In this document: one piece after another, positions 50,000 to 59,390 of the stretch
Position numbering within the stretch: position 1 is the stretch's first letter
How the letters are laid out: every line of letters starts with the position of its first letter
Assembly (NCBI GenBank): GCA_034421295.1
Contig: DAOUKM010000012.1
Span: 124,001-188,000, forward strand
Direction: 5' to 3'
DNA from: CAUZIR01 sp034421295
GTDB lineage: Bacteria > Chloroflexota > Dehalococcoidia > Lucifugimonadales > UBA2962
DNA length: 64,000 nucleotides
Made by a program: the position numbers and the translations under genes
The notes under the pieces: generated by a model
Databases searched by the model: none
What the model was told of the DNA's origin: nothing
Seen by the model: the letters and a program-made list of their open reading frames with translations, nothing else

Positions 50000-52888
50000 G
50001 TGACCCAGCTGCCTACGGCCCTCGAGCCGGTCCTCCAACAGCAGTGGATCGCCCTCGACCTTGAAACGACCGGTCTGTCGCCCTCGTCGGACGCGATCAT
50101 CGAGGTGGGGGCCGTCCGGTTCCGCGGAAGCGAGACGCTCGACACCCTTTCAACCTTCGTCAATCCAGGACGGCAGCTGAGCGAATTCATAGTCGGCTAC
50201 ACGGGCATCAGGCAGGATGACGTCGACGCTGCACCCTCCCCGTCCGCTGCGCTCGACGAGCTCAGGTCCTTTGTCGGCGCAGACCCGATCGTAGGCCACA
50301 ACATAAGGTTCGACCTGGGCTTTCTTGCGGCGGCGGGCCTCAACCTGACAAACCCGACCTGCGACACGTGGGATCTCGCTTTCGTCCTGCGTCCCGGGGC
50401 CTCCTCATACGCACTGTCAAAGCTGGCAGTCGACCTCGGGGTCGGGCACGACCGGCCGCACCGTGCCCTGGACGACGCGGCGGCGACGGCCAAGGTCTTT
50501 GCAAGTCTCATAGCCGAGGCCGCCGAGCTTGAGATCGACGTGCTATCGGAGATCGACAGGGCGGCACGACGATCCGGCTCCAGGCTCGCCTACGCGATGG
50601 CGGGCCTGGCCGGGACCGCCGCAGCGGGCCTCGCGGAGGCCGCCGATAGCCCCACGCTCGGCTTCGACATTGCGGCGATTCGGCACCGCATCCAGTCGGC
50701 TCCGGCGCTGAGGACGGTCAGAGAGCCCGTACCCGTGGATACCGACGCGGTCACGGCCGCCCTGGAGGTGGGCGGGCCGCTGGACCGCTCGATGCAGGGA
50801 TTCGAGCACCGGAAAGAGCAGGTGCAGATGGCGCGGGCGGTCGCAGAGACCATCAACGCCCACGCCGCCGGTGGCGAGGGCCGGCTCATAGTCGAGGCGG
50901 GCACCGGCGTGGGCAAATCGCTGGCCTACCTGCTGCCGGCGGCGCTATACGCGCTCAGCAACAATGCCCGGGTGGTCGTTTCCACCAACACGATCAACCT
51001 GCAGGAGCAACTCCTCAGCAAGGACCTGCCGATCGTCACCGAGGCGCTCTCGGCCATGGCGGCGTCCGGCAATAGCGGCCTGGACGCCTCCAGGCTTCGG
51101 GCCACCCAGCTCAAGGGGCGATCAAACTACCTGTGCCTGGGCAGGCTCCTGAGCCTGCGGGCCAGTGAGTTCGTCTCCGAACCGGACGCGCGCATGCTCT
51201 CCAAGCTCCTGGTGTGGCTGCGCTCCACCGCGACCGGGGACCGCTCCGAGCTAAACCTCGGAAACCGCGCGGCCGCCGAGCCCTGGAACCGCCTGTCGGC
51301 CCAGGGAGCGAGCGGTTGCAGCGGCGTTGCCGGGACCTGCTTCCTCAGATCAGCCCGCGAGCAAGCCTCCTCGGCTCACCTGGTCATCGTCAACCACGCA
51401 CTTTTGATGGCCGACCTTGCGACCGACGGCTCGATCCTGCCCGAACATGACCTGCTGATCGTTGACGAGGCGCATCACCTCGAGGAGTCGGCCACCAGGC
51501 AGCTGGGCTTTGAGATCGGCCAGGCCAACGCACAGGACCACGTGGCGGCCATCGCCGGGCAGGGCGGCCTGCTGGCGCGCGCCGCAGACATGGTCAGGGC
51601 CAAGCCGGTGTCAGACAGCCGGCGCCAGATGGTCGAGAAGATCGCCGGGGAGGTGTCGGCTATCAGCCCGCGGATCCGGGAATCGCTGGCCGGGCTGCTC
51701 GCCGAAGCGGGCAGCGTGGCCGAGTCTTCAGATGAAGGCCAGGGCGGAGGCGACAGGCCGAGGAGGGAGCTCAGGGTGACGCGGGCCACGCGGGCCCAGC
51801 CTGCATGGTCCGGCCTCGAGGCCTCCTGGGAGCGGACCGACATTCTCCTGGCCGAGCTCTCGGACGCCCTCTCCCGCCTGGTCAACACAATGGAGGAGCT
51901 GGACGGGGCGGACCTGCCGGGATACATGGGCCTGATGGTGGACGCGGCGGACACTGCCCGGGAGAACGAGCACCTGCGCCTCCGGCTCTCCGAGTTCTTC
52001 CCGAAGCCGCAGAGCGACAGCGTCTACTGGGTCGCAAGGTCACCGCAGATGGGCAGGCGCCCACCGCAAATCGGGCTGCACGCCGCCCCGCTGAGTGTCG
52101 GCGACAGGCTGGAGGAGATGGTCTATTCGCGCACCGGCGCCGTCGTCATGACCAGCGCCACACTCGCTGCGGACGGGAGCTTTGGCCACCTGGTGGACCG
52201 GACGGGTTTCGATCATGCTCGCCTGCTTCTGGTCGGGTCTCCGTTTGACTACCCTAACGCAGCCCTGGTCTGCCTGCCGGACGATCTGCCGGAGCCGTCG
52301 TCGTGGGCCTACCAGGGCGTGATGGAACAGGCCGTGGTCGACGCGGCGGTGGCCGCCGGCGGGCACACCATGGTGCTGTTTACGTCCTACGCGTCGCTTC
52401 AGCAGGCCACCAAGGCCATCCGTCCGTCCCTGAGACCGCATGACATCTCCGTGCTGGCCCAGGGCGCGGACGGAACCCCGCACCGGATAGTCGCCGACTT
52501 TAAGGAAAACCCGCGCTCGGTCATCCTCGGCACCGCAAGCTTCTGGGAGGGTGTGGACCTGCCCGGCGATTCCCTGAAGGTCCTGATGGTAACGCGCCTG
52601 CCCTTTGCGGTGCCCACCGACCCCATCGTCGCCGCTCGCTCGGAGATGTTCGAGGACCCATTCCGCCAGTACTCCGTTCCGGAGGCCATCCTGAGGCTCC
52701 GGCAGGGTTTCGGCCGCCTGATACGGACGAGCTCTGACAGGGGCGTTGCGGTCATCCTGGATCGGCGGATCATCTCCAAGGGCTACGGCAAGACATTTGC
52801 CCGGTCTCTGCCCCCGGCGCATCTGTCACGCATGCCGCTCGCCGACGTGCCCCGGGCCATCAGAGCGTTTCTGGCCGCCGAGGGCTGA
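50000..52888 (+). CDS. DinG-like helicase with N-terminal exonuclease domain
   Basis: 962 residues. Residues about 15-180 form a DEDDh exonuclease: ALDLETTGLS, VGHNIRFDLGFL and HRALDDAAAT. The helicase follows: RKEQVQMARAV, Walker A EAGTGVGKSLAYLLPAA, DEAH box LIVDEAHHLEE and a C-terminal helicase domain with TASFWEGVDLPG and RLRQGFGRLIR. The Fe-S region shows only three cysteines (YLCLGR, GCSGVAGTC). Similar fusions occur in Gram-positives and Chloroflexota. It starts at GTG 50000, 12 bp before the glycosylase. Confidence 0.92.
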   Translation: MTQLPTALEPVLQQQWIALDLETTGLSPSSDAIIEVGAVRFRGSETLDTLSTFVNPGRQLSEFIVGYTGIRQDDVDAAPSPSAALDELRSFVGADPIVGHNIRFDLGFLAAAGLNLTNPTCDTWDLAFVLRPGASSYALSKLAVDLGVGHDRPHRALDDAAATAKVFASLIAEAAELEIDVLSEIDRAARRSGSRLAYAMAGLAGTAAAGLAEAADSPTLGFDIAAIRHRIQSAPALRTVREPVPVDTDAVTAALEVGGPLDRSMQGFEHRKEQVQMARAVAETINAHAAGGEGRLIVEAGTGVGKSLAYLLPAALYALSNNARVVVSTNTINLQEQLLSKDLPIVTEALSAMAASGNSGLDASRLRATQLKGRSNYLCLGRLLSLRASEFVSEPDARMLSKLLVWLRSTATGDRSELNLGNRAAAEPWNRLSAQGASGCSGVAGTCFLRSAREQASSAHLVIVNHALLMADLATDGSILPEHDLLIVDEAHHLEESATRQLGFEIGQANAQDHVAAIAGQGGLLARAADMVRAKPVSDSRRQMVEKIAGEVSAISPRIRESLAGLLAEAGSVAESSDEGQGGGDRPRRELRVTRATRAQPAWSGLEASWERTDILLAELSDALSRLVNTMEELDGADLPGYMGLMVDAADTARENEHLRLRLSEFFPKPQSDSVYWVARSPQMGRRPPQIGLHAAPLSVGDRLEEMVYSRTGAVVMTSATLAADGSFGHLVDRTGFDHARLLLVGSPFDYPNAALVCLPDDLPEPSSWAYQGVMEQAVVDAAVAAGGHTMVLFTSYASLQQATKAIRPSLRPHDISVLAQGADGTPHRIVADFKENPRSVILGTASFWEGVDLPGDSLKVLMVTRLPFAVPTDPIVAARSEMFEDPFRQYSVPEAILRLRQGFGRLIRTSSDRGVAVILDRRIISKGYGKTFARSLPPAHLSRMPLADVPRAIRAFLAAEG

Positions 52889-52900
52889 GCCGGCCGCCGG

Positions 52901-53815
52901 GTGATCATTCACCTTGAGGGTCCGCTGGACCTGGAGGCCACGCTCGAGAGCGGGCAGGCGTTTCGCTGGCGCAGGCAGGGCGAGTGGTTCGAAGGCGTGC
53001 TCGGCTCCTCCATCGTGTCGCTCAGGATGACCGACACACGGCTCGAATTCCTTAGCAGGCCGGAACCCGAGCCGCAGGTGCGGCCGCTGCTGGCAGACTA
53101 CCTTGCCCTGGACACGGAACTCGAGGAGATCTATCGATCGATAGGTACCGACGAGATGGTCGGTGCGTCCATAGGCCGCTATCGGGGGATGAGGGTGCTG
53201 CGGCAGGATCCCTGGGAATGTCTGGCCTCGTTCATATGCTCGTCGAATTCCAATCTGCCGCGCATACAGTCCAACATCGAGGCCATATCCACGCTCTGCG
53301 GCGACCCCATCGAGGTCCGCGGATCTGCCAGGCACGCGTTCCCCTCTCCGGAGCAACTGGCCTCGGCCGGACCGGTCCGGCTCAGGGGGCTCAAGCTGGG
53401 GTACCGCTCCGAATACCTGCACGAGGCCGCCGTCGCCGTCGCCGAGGGGCGCGTCAGCCCCTGGGCGCTGAGGGAGACCGACTACGAGGAGGCTCTCGAC
53501 CGGCTGCTCGACGTACCGGGCGTGGGGGACAAGGTGGCCAACTGCGTACTCCTGTTCTCGATGGACAAGCCCGGCGCGTTCCCGGTCGACGTCTGGGTCC
53601 ACAGGGCCCTGGAGGAGATCTACCCGGGGGAGATCCGCGCATTTCGGCGACGGCTCATGCGCCGGGCCGGCCCCGGGCGCCCCAGGCCGGGCAGGCGCAG
53701 GGATGGCGCGATCATCGCGCGGGACCGACTAAGGCAGTGGGCCCAGGAGCGATTCGGCAGCTACGCGGGCTGGGCCAACCACTACCTGTTCCACGATCGC
53801 CGCAACAGGCATTGA
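52901..53815 (+). CDS. OGG1-type 8-oxoguanine DNA glycosylase
   Basis: 304-residue HhH-GPD glycosylase with an N-terminal OGG_N domain (LDLEATLESGQAFRWRR, the TxxxGQxFRW motif). The helix-hairpin-helix reads LLDVPGVGDKVANCVLLFSM; catalytic Lys211 and Asp230 (FPVDVWVHRAL) are 19 residues apart, as K249/D268 in human OGG1. It excises 8-oxoG opposite C. It starts 12 bp after the DinG-like gene, a plausible repair operon. GTG start. Confidence 0.92.
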   Translation: MIIHLEGPLDLEATLESGQAFRWRRQGEWFEGVLGSSIVSLRMTDTRLEFLSRPEPEPQVRPLLADYLALDTELEEIYRSIGTDEMVGASIGRYRGMRVLRQDPWECLASFICSSNSNLPRIQSNIEAISTLCGDPIEVRGSARHAFPSPEQLASAGPVRLRGLKLGYRSEYLHEAAVAVAEGRVSPWALRETDYEEALDRLLDVPGVGDKVANCVLLFSMDKPGAFPVDVWVHRALEEIYPGEIRAFRRRLMRRAGPGRPRPGRRRDGAIIARDRLRQWAQERFGSYAGWANHYLFHDRRNRH

Positions 53816-53834
53816 GGGGCAGGTCCCTGCCGGG

Positions 53835-54596
53835 TCAGCTTGCCGTAAGCCCTCCGTCCAGGCTAAGGCAGGACCCCGTCACGTATGAGGCCCTGTCCGA
53901 CCAGAGGAACACGACCGCCCCCGCTACCTCCTCCGGCCGGCCTATTCGACCTGCCGGGTGGGCCCCGGCAGCCTTCGCCCGGGCATCTGCGCCGGCAGGA
54001 CCGTAGAGCCGCTCAAACATCGGCGTGTCGACGCCGCCCGGGCAGACAGCGTTTACCCGGATGCCCTTATCGGAATACTCCAGGGCCGCCGCCCTGGTCA
54101 GGCCGATCAGGCCGTGCTTGCTCGCCGTGTAGGCAGCGAACCTGGGGGTCCCGATAAGGCCGTTGGCGCTGGAGAGGTTGACGATGCTCCCGGCGCCCTG
54201 CCTGAGCATCTGCTGGATCTCGAGCTTGATGCAAACGAACGCCCCCCGGAGGTTGAGGGCCATCACCGCTTCCCAGTCCTCTTCCGTCACCTCGTGGACC
54301 AGCCTTCGCTCGCCCTCTATGCCCGCGCCGTTGCAGGCCAGATCGAGGCGCCCGTAGGCGGCAACCGCGCCATCGATCAACGCCTCAACCTGGTCCGGGT
54401 CTGCTACATCCGTGGATATGAAGGTGGCCTGTCCCCCCGCCGCCTCGATCGACCTGACGGTCTCGGCGCCCCGCTCGGGGTCGCGGGCGCCGATCACGAT
54501 CGTGGCGCCCTCGGCGGCACCGCGCTCGGCGACCGCCCTCCCGATGCCGTAGGTGCCGCCGGTGACCACCGCCACCTTGCCGTCGAGCATGCCCAT
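53835..54596 (-). CDS. SDR-family oxidoreductase
   Basis: 253-residue classical short-chain dehydrogenase. VVTGGTYGIGRAVAERG (cofactor Gly motif), NGAGIEG (usually NNAG), catalytic Ser in NLSSANG and YTASKHG. C-terminal CLSLDGGLTAS is typical. Arg after the first strand (VIGARD) suggests NADP preference. Start at ATG 54596; an open frame continues upstream but overlaps the next SDR. Last of three tandem paralogues; substrate unknown. Confidence 0.9.
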   Translation of the reverse strand: MGMLDGKVAVVTGGTYGIGRAVAERGAAEGATIVIGARDPERGAETVRSIEAAGGQATFISTDVADPDQVEALIDGAVAAYGRLDLACNGAGIEGERRLVHEVTEEDWEAVMALNLRGAFVCIKLEIQQMLRQGAGSIVNLSSANGLIGTPRFAAYTASKHGLIGLTRAAALEYSDKGIRVNAVCPGGVDTPMFERLYGPAGADARAKAAGAHPAGRIGRPEEVAGAVVFLWSDRASYVTGSCLSLDGGLTAS

Positions 54597-54598
54597 AG

Positions 54599-55363
54599 CT
54601 ACTGCGCGAGCAAACCGGCGTCTACCGACATCGCGTGGCCGTGGACGAATGCGGCATCTTCGGTGCACAGCCAGGCGACGACCTCGGCGACCTCTTCCGC
54701 GGTGCCGTAGCGACCCATCGGCGGAACGCTCTTCCACTCGTCGTACAGCTCGGGGTGGGCGTCCCAGAAGGGCCGGTTGATCTCGGTGTCAATGAGCCCC
54801 GGCGCAACGCAGTTGACCCGGATGCCCCGGCGCGCGTACTCGAGGGCCGCCGACTTGGTCATGCCCACCACGGCGTGTTTGCTCGCCGAGTAGACGGACA
54901 GGCCCTTGGCCCCCACCAGACCCGCACCGGAGGCCGTGTTCACGATGCAGCCGCCACCTCCATTCAGCATGGCGGGTACCTCGTATTTCATGCACAGGAA
55001 CACGCCCGTGGAGTTGACGGCCATGACCCGGTCGTACTGTTCCTCCGAGTGCTGGTCGATGGTTATGTCGAACAGGCCTATCCCGGCGTTGTTAAAGGCG
55101 ATGTCGAGCCTTCCAAAGCGGTCCGTCACCGCGTCGACCAGTGCGGCGACATCCGACTCCGAAGAGACATCGGCGTGCACAAAGCAGGCCTCGACCCCCA
55201 GCGCGGCCACCTGGGATACGGTCTCGCGTCCTCCCTCATCGGCGATGTCCGAGCAGACGACGGCAGCCCCTCCGCGGGCGAAGCGAAGCGCGGCCGCCCG
55301 CCCGATCCCGGCCGATGCGCCGGTCACGAGAGCCACTCTGTTCGAGAATTCCTGGGCGCTCAT
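54599..55363 (-). CDS. SDR-family oxidoreductase
   Basis: 254-residue short-chain dehydrogenase: VTGASAGIGRAAALRFARGG, Asp in VVCSDIADEGG (NAD preference), NNAGIGLFD, active-site Ser in VNTASGAGL and YSASKHAVVG. Ends HGHAMSVDAGLLAQ. Its stop is 2 bp before the following SDR gene. About as similar to the next gene as to the previous, suggesting tandem duplication followed by divergence. Confidence 0.9.
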   Translation of the reverse strand: MSAQEFSNRVALVTGASAGIGRAAALRFARGGAAVVCSDIADEGGRETVSQVAALGVEACFVHADVSSESDVAALVDAVTDRFGRLDIAFNNAGIGLFDITIDQHSEEQYDRVMAVNSTGVFLCMKYEVPAMLNGGGGCIVNTASGAGLVGAKGLSVYSASKHAVVGMTKSAALEYARRGIRVNCVAPGLIDTEINRPFWDAHPELYDEWKSVPPMGRYGTAEEVAEVVAWLCTEDAAFVHGHAMSVDAGLLAQ

Positions 55364-55377
55364 CCTCTGGACGTCAC

Positions 55378-56136
55378 CTACTGGGCGGTCGCCGCGCCAT
55401 CGACCGTCATCGCGTGGCCGTGGACGAAGGAAGCGTCGTCGGACGAAAGCCAGGCCACAACCTCAGCGACCTCCTCGGGCTCTCCATACCTGCCGATAGG
55501 CTCCATGGGAAGCCACTCTTCCTCGGCCTCGGGAAACTCGTCCCAGAACTTCTGGTTGATCGGCGTGCGAATGATGCCCGGGCAGATGCAATTGATCCGG
55601 ATACCCTTGTCCGCATACTCAAGTGCCGCCGAACGGGTCAGGCCGACTACCGCATGCTTTGAGGCCGCGTAGGCGCCGATACCTGCCATGCCTATCAGGC
55701 CCACCATCGAGGCGGTATTGACGATTACCCCGCCGCCCTGGGCCAGCATCTGGGGAATCTGGTACTTCATGCCGAGGAAGACGCCCTTGGTATTGACCGC
55801 CATAGTCCGCTCGAACTCCTCGAGCGTGTGCTGGTCGGTGGGCTTACCCAGGCCCCCTATGCCGGCGTTGTTGTAGGCGATGTCGAGACGTCCGTAGCGC
55901 TCGACCACGGCCCTGACCATTGCCTCGATGTCCGCGGAGACGGCGACATCGGCGTGGAAGAACGAACCTTGTCCGCCGGTGTCCTCGATCATGCGCACCG
56001 TCTGCTCACCCGACTCGGCGTCGATGTCCGAGCAGGCGACCTTCGCCCCCTCTCGGGCAAAGAGCAGTGCGGTCGCCCGGCCTATTCCGGAGCCCGCACC
56101 GGTAACCAGCACTATCTTTCCGTCGAACTCGCCCAT
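55378..56136 (-). CDS. SDR-family oxidoreductase
   Basis: 252-residue short-chain dehydrogenase: VTGAGSGIGRATALLFAREG, Asp in VACSDIDAESG, NNAGIGGLG, VNTASMVGLIG and YAASKHAVVGLTR. The C-terminus HGHAMTVDGAATAQ closely parallels its downstream neighbour, and the central region RRIRINxxCPG (here GIRINCICPG) is shared. ATG 56136 is chosen; GTG 56145 adds three residues. Presumed cytoplasmic NAD(H)-dependent alcohol or sugar oxidoreductase. Confidence 0.9.
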   Translation of the reverse strand: MGEFDGKIVLVTGAGSGIGRATALLFAREGAKVACSDIDAESGEQTVRMIEDTGGQGSFFHADVAVSADIEAMVRAVVERYGRLDIAYNNAGIGGLGKPTDQHTLEEFERTMAVNTKGVFLGMKYQIPQMLAQGGGVIVNTASMVGLIGMAGIGAYAASKHAVVGLTRSAALEYADKGIRINCICPGIIRTPINQKFWDEFPEAEEEWLPMEPIGRYGEPEEVAEVVAWLSSDDASFVHGHAMTVDGAATAQ

Positions 56137-56230
56137 GTCCTTCACTGTCGGCGCGATTCCGGTGGCATCGTAACCTGCACCGTCCGACTGTGCCAGCCGG
56201 CGGGCGGCCCCGGCGCTGCCCGGGGTCTCC

Positions 56231-57271
56231 CTATGGCACGGTCAGCACGATCTTGCCGAAGAAGTTCGTCCTCTCCATCAGACGGTGGGCATCCTGCGCC
56301 TCCTCCAGCGGGAGGCTCGCCGCGATGACACCCTCGATCGTGCCGCGACCGGCCAGATTGATGATTCGGACTAGATCCGACGTGCGGCCCATGAAGACTC
56401 CGAATACGCTCTGGTTGCGCACGAACAGTATTCCCACCTGCAGTTCCACCTTAAGGCCCGTGGTAGCCCCGCATATGCCATACCGGCCCCCGGTGGCCAG
56501 CGACCGCGAGGCATCCTGCCAGAAATCGGCGCCCACGTGGTCGATGACCACGTCAACGCCCCGGCCTCCCGTCAGCTCCCTCACACGGTCGGCGATACTC
56601 TCCCGGCCATAGACGATCACCTCATCCGCCCCTAGGTCACGCGCCTTTTCCGCCTTCTCGTCAGTACTGGTCGTGGTGATGACCCGGGCCCCGATGACGC
56701 GCTTGGCCACCTGAATTCCGGCCGTGCCGACCCCGCTGGACGCCGAGAGGATCAGCGCGGTCTCCCAGGGCCTCAGCCGGCCGCGGCGCACGAGGATCGA
56801 CCAGCAGGGCAGAAACACTGTCGGAAGGGAGGCCGCCTGCTCATACGAGAGCCCGTCCGGCATGGAGACGCAGTTGTCGGCGGGAACGACGGCCAGCTCA
56901 GCGTAGCCACCGTCGACCGTCGAACCTATCATCCCGCGCCGCTCACACAGCTCGGTCTCACCGGCCAGGCACACCGTGCACTGGCGGCAGTTGAGCTGTG
57001 GGTTGACGACGACCCGGTCTCCGGTGGCTATGCGCTCCACCTCGCCTCCGACCTCGACCACGTCGCCGGCGATGTCACCGCCGAGGATATGGGGCTCGCT
57101 GAGCGCAAGCCGCGTGCCGCGCTGGCCGGCCCTGGTGTAAAGATCGAGCCGGTTGAGTGCGCAGGCCCTCACGCGGATCAGCAAGTCGTTCGGGCCGGGT
57201 CGCGGATCGGGCCGCTCACCCAGCGTCAGCACGTCGGGCGGACCGTGTCGTTCGAAATAGACTGCTTTCAT
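56231..57271 (-). CDS. Zinc-binding MDR-family alcohol/quinone oxidoreductase
   Basis: 346-residue medium-chain dehydrogenase. The structural zinc lobe CRQCTVCLAGETELC is present, and HILGGDIAGDVVEVGGEVER gives the GroES-like core (GGDIAG for the usual GHEG). NAD(P) binding at LILSASSGVGTAGIQVAKR. The late segment VRIINLAGRGTIEGVI matches crotonyl-CoA-reductase/quinone-oxidoreductase-like enzymes. Follows three SDRs on the same strand. Confidence 0.87.
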   Translation of the reverse strand: MKAVYFERHGPPDVLTLGERPDPRPGPNDLLIRVRACALNRLDLYTRAGQRGTRLALSEPHILGGDIAGDVVEVGGEVERIATGDRVVVNPQLNCRQCTVCLAGETELCERRGMIGSTVDGGYAELAVVPADNCVSMPDGLSYEQAASLPTVFLPCWSILVRRGRLRPWETALILSASSGVGTAGIQVAKRVIGARVITTTSTDEKAEKARDLGADEVIVYGRESIADRVRELTGGRGVDVVIDHVGADFWQDASRSLATGGRYGICGATTGLKVELQVGILFVRNQSVFGVFMGRTSDLVRIINLAGRGTIEGVIAASLPLEEAQDAHRLMERTNFFGKIVLTVP

Positions 57272-57310
57272 AATGTGCGCATCTCGTCTGCTCGCTCGGC
57301 TGCGGCCGCC

Positions 57311-58303
57311 CTAAACACCCTCTCTCACCAGCGGCCTGACCCTGGCGGCGAACCGGTCCATGCGCTTAAGGGTCTCGTCTACGGTTGCCCCCTCGTAGTC
57401 GAGCATCAGGTGCTGGACCCCCAGATCGGCCAGTGCCTCGATATCCTCTGCGACCTGGGCCGGCTCCCCGGTGAGAAGGCGACGCGTTCCATCGGGCTCG
57501 TACTGCGGCCCGGCGTCGGAATAGAACATCTCTGCGCTGTAGGCGATCCTAACCGATTCTGCGGGTCGACCCGCCTTCTCCGTCTCAAGGCGGAGCCGAC
57601 CGATGCCATCCCTGAGCCGTTCGATTGAGTCAAGCCGGTGGCGGGGATTATTGCCGAACGGATACCAGACGTCGGCGTGGCGGGCGGCTCGACGCAGGGC
57701 GGGCGGGCTCTCGCCGCCGACCCAGATGGGCGGGCAGGGCACCTGCACCGGCTTCGGCTCAAAGGCGATCCCGGCAAAGCTCACGTATTCTCCGGAAAAC
57801 TCCGGGCTCGCCGATGTCCACAGCTCCTTTAGGGCAACGATGTATTCGTTTGTGACTGCGCCGCGCCTCGCGAACGGGGGCGAGTCAAGAGCCACGAATT
57901 CCTCCTCCATCCAGCCCGCGCCGCAGCCGACATCCAGCCTGCCCTCGGACAGCACATCTATCGTCGCGAGTATCTTCGCCGTGAGCAGCGGCTCCCGGTA
58001 GGGCAGAACCGTAACCGACGTCAGCAGCCGGATGCTCTCTGTCAGGGCCGAGAGGTAGGCGAGCACGGTGAGCTGCTCGAACATGATGCCGGAACCGCTC
58101 GACTCCTCCGTGTGGGCCCACTCGCCGGCGAATTCGCCCGACTCGGTATACGGGTAGCGCGAGGAGATGTCGCGGGGAATTACGATGTGGTCTCCGACGG
58201 CGAGTTGGTCAAAGCCAAGCTCCTCTCCATGCCGGGCTACCCGGGCCAGAGCCTCGGGGCCGGCGAGGACGCCGGTCGCCGGCGCCTCGAAACCGTACTT
58301 CAA
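57311..58303 (-). CDS. Luciferase-like F420-type oxidoreductase
   Basis: 330-residue LLM-class TIM-barrel protein. ARHGEELGFDQLAVGDHIVI, TVLPYREPLLTAKILATID, GRLDVGCGAGWMEEEF and PIWVGGESPPALRRAA are the typical substrate/cofactor segments. The family uses FMN or F420; an npdG gene in the window favours F420. It resembles members of the TIGR03619 type. 12 bp after its paralogue. Confidence 0.9.
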   Translation of the reverse strand: MKYGFEAPATGVLAGPEALARVARHGEELGFDQLAVGDHIVIPRDISSRYPYTESGEFAGEWAHTEESSGSGIMFEQLTVLAYLSALTESIRLLTSVTVLPYREPLLTAKILATIDVLSEGRLDVGCGAGWMEEEFVALDSPPFARRGAVTNEYIVALKELWTSASPEFSGEYVSFAGIAFEPKPVQVPCPPIWVGGESPPALRRAARHADVWYPFGNNPRHRLDSIERLRDGIGRLRLETEKAGRPAESVRIAYSAEMFYSDAGPQYEPDGTRRLLTGEPAQVAEDIEALADLGVQHLMLDYEGATVDETLKRMDRFAARVRPLVREGV

Positions 58304-58315
58304 AGGCCCGCCAAT

Positions 58316-59290
58316 CTAGTCTACGAGAGGCCGGATCTCACGGGCGAAGTAGTCCATTCGCTCTACGGACGCGGCGGTGGAAGTGGTCAGCAGGTCAAAC
58401 CCGAGCACATCAATCAGGATGTTCTTGACGCCAACCCCGGCCAGATCTCGGATGTCGCCGGCGATCTGCTCAGGCTGCCCGGTCAATATCACCCTCTCTC
58501 CATCCTCGGTGTGCCGGGCCTCGCGCTCGTCGTACCAGCTGGCGGCATAGGCGAGGGAGACCGACTCGGGATCGCGACCTGCCTCCTCGGCGTGCCCCTT
58601 GACCCGCGCGTAGTACTCAGCCAGTCTCTGCGGCGTACCGAGGCGGTAGTTCGGGTTGTTGCCTATCGGATACCAGGTGTCGGCAATTCGACCGGCGCGC
58701 CTCAGCGCCGGCGGGCTCTCTCCGCCGGTCCATATGGGCGGGTGTGGACTCTGGACCGGCTTGGGCTCAAAGGCGATGCCCGAGAAGCTGACGTAGTCGC
58801 CTCGGAACTCCGGCTTGGGAGAGATCCATAGCTCCTTAAAGGCGGCGATGTACTCGTCGGTTACCCTGCCGCGACGCTCGTAGGAGGGGGCGCCCACGGC
58901 CTCAAACTCCTCCCTCATCCACCCGGCCCCGATGCCCAGGTCGAGCCTCCCGCCGGATAGCACGTCTATCGTCGCGATGGCCTTGGCGGCGTGAACCGCC
59001 GCTCTGTATGGGACGACCATCACCGTAGTGAGCAGACGCGCGCGGGTGGTTGCGCCAGCCAGAAAGCTCAGCGTCGTCAACTGCTCCAGACACTGGCCGA
59101 CGATCTCGCCGCCGGGGAATTCCCCCGAGTCCGAGTACGGGTAGCGGGATACGATCGACCGGGGTATGACGATGTGATCGGACACCCCTATAAAGTCGAA
59201 GCCGTGCTCCTCTCCCCGACGCGCCAGCTCGGTCGCCCCGGCGCGGGTTGCAAGGGGCCCTCTGTTTGGCACCACGAAGCCGAATCTCAT
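58316..59290 (-). CDS. Luciferase-like F420-type oxidoreductase
   Basis: 324-residue paralogue of the preceding entry: ARRGEEHGFDFIGVSDHIVI, TVMVVPYRAAVHAAKAIATI, GRLDLGIGAGWMREEF and PIWTGGESPPALRRAG align position for position. The YxYSDSGEFPGG and FSGIAFEPKPVQ loops are also shared, so the pair arose by tandem duplication. It is divergent from lexA, whose operator lies within 60 bp of this start. Substrate unknown. Confidence 0.9.
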   Translation of the reverse strand: MRFGFVVPNRGPLATRAGATELARRGEEHGFDFIGVSDHIVIPRSIVSRYPYSDSGEFPGGEIVGQCLEQLTTLSFLAGATTRARLLTTVMVVPYRAAVHAAKAIATIDVLSGGRLDLGIGAGWMREEFEAVGAPSYERRGRVTDEYIAAFKELWISPKPEFRGDYVSFSGIAFEPKPVQSPHPPIWTGGESPPALRRAGRIADTWYPIGNNPNYRLGTPQRLAEYYARVKGHAEEAGRDPESVSLAYAASWYDEREARHTEDGERVILTGQPEQIAGDIRDLAGVGVKNILIDVLGFDLLTTSTAASVERMDYFAREIRPLVD

Positions 59291-59333
59291 AGCGGCGCCA
59301 CCCTAATTCCGGGGCGTGAGACTTGTCAACGCC

Positions 59334-59362
59334 TTGACATATAAGAACGCTAGTGCTAGCTT
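59334..59362 (+). promoter_or_regulatory. lexA promoter
   Basis: TTGACA (59334-59339), 17-bp spacer, TAGCTT (59357-59362). The predicted start near 59369 leaves 22 nt before the ATG. Confidence 0.65.
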
Positions 59363-59363
59363 T
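59346..59363. promoter_or_regulatory. Candidate LexA operator
   Basis: GCTAGTGCTAGC (59349-59360) is a perfect inverted repeat of GCTAG around a TG centre, extended to AAcGCTAGTGCTAGCtTT. It covers the spacer and -10 element of the lexA promoter, where an autorepressor site belongs. Confidence 0.5.
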
Positions 59364-59390
59364 TGGCCGGAACATACGTGCGGAGAAGCG

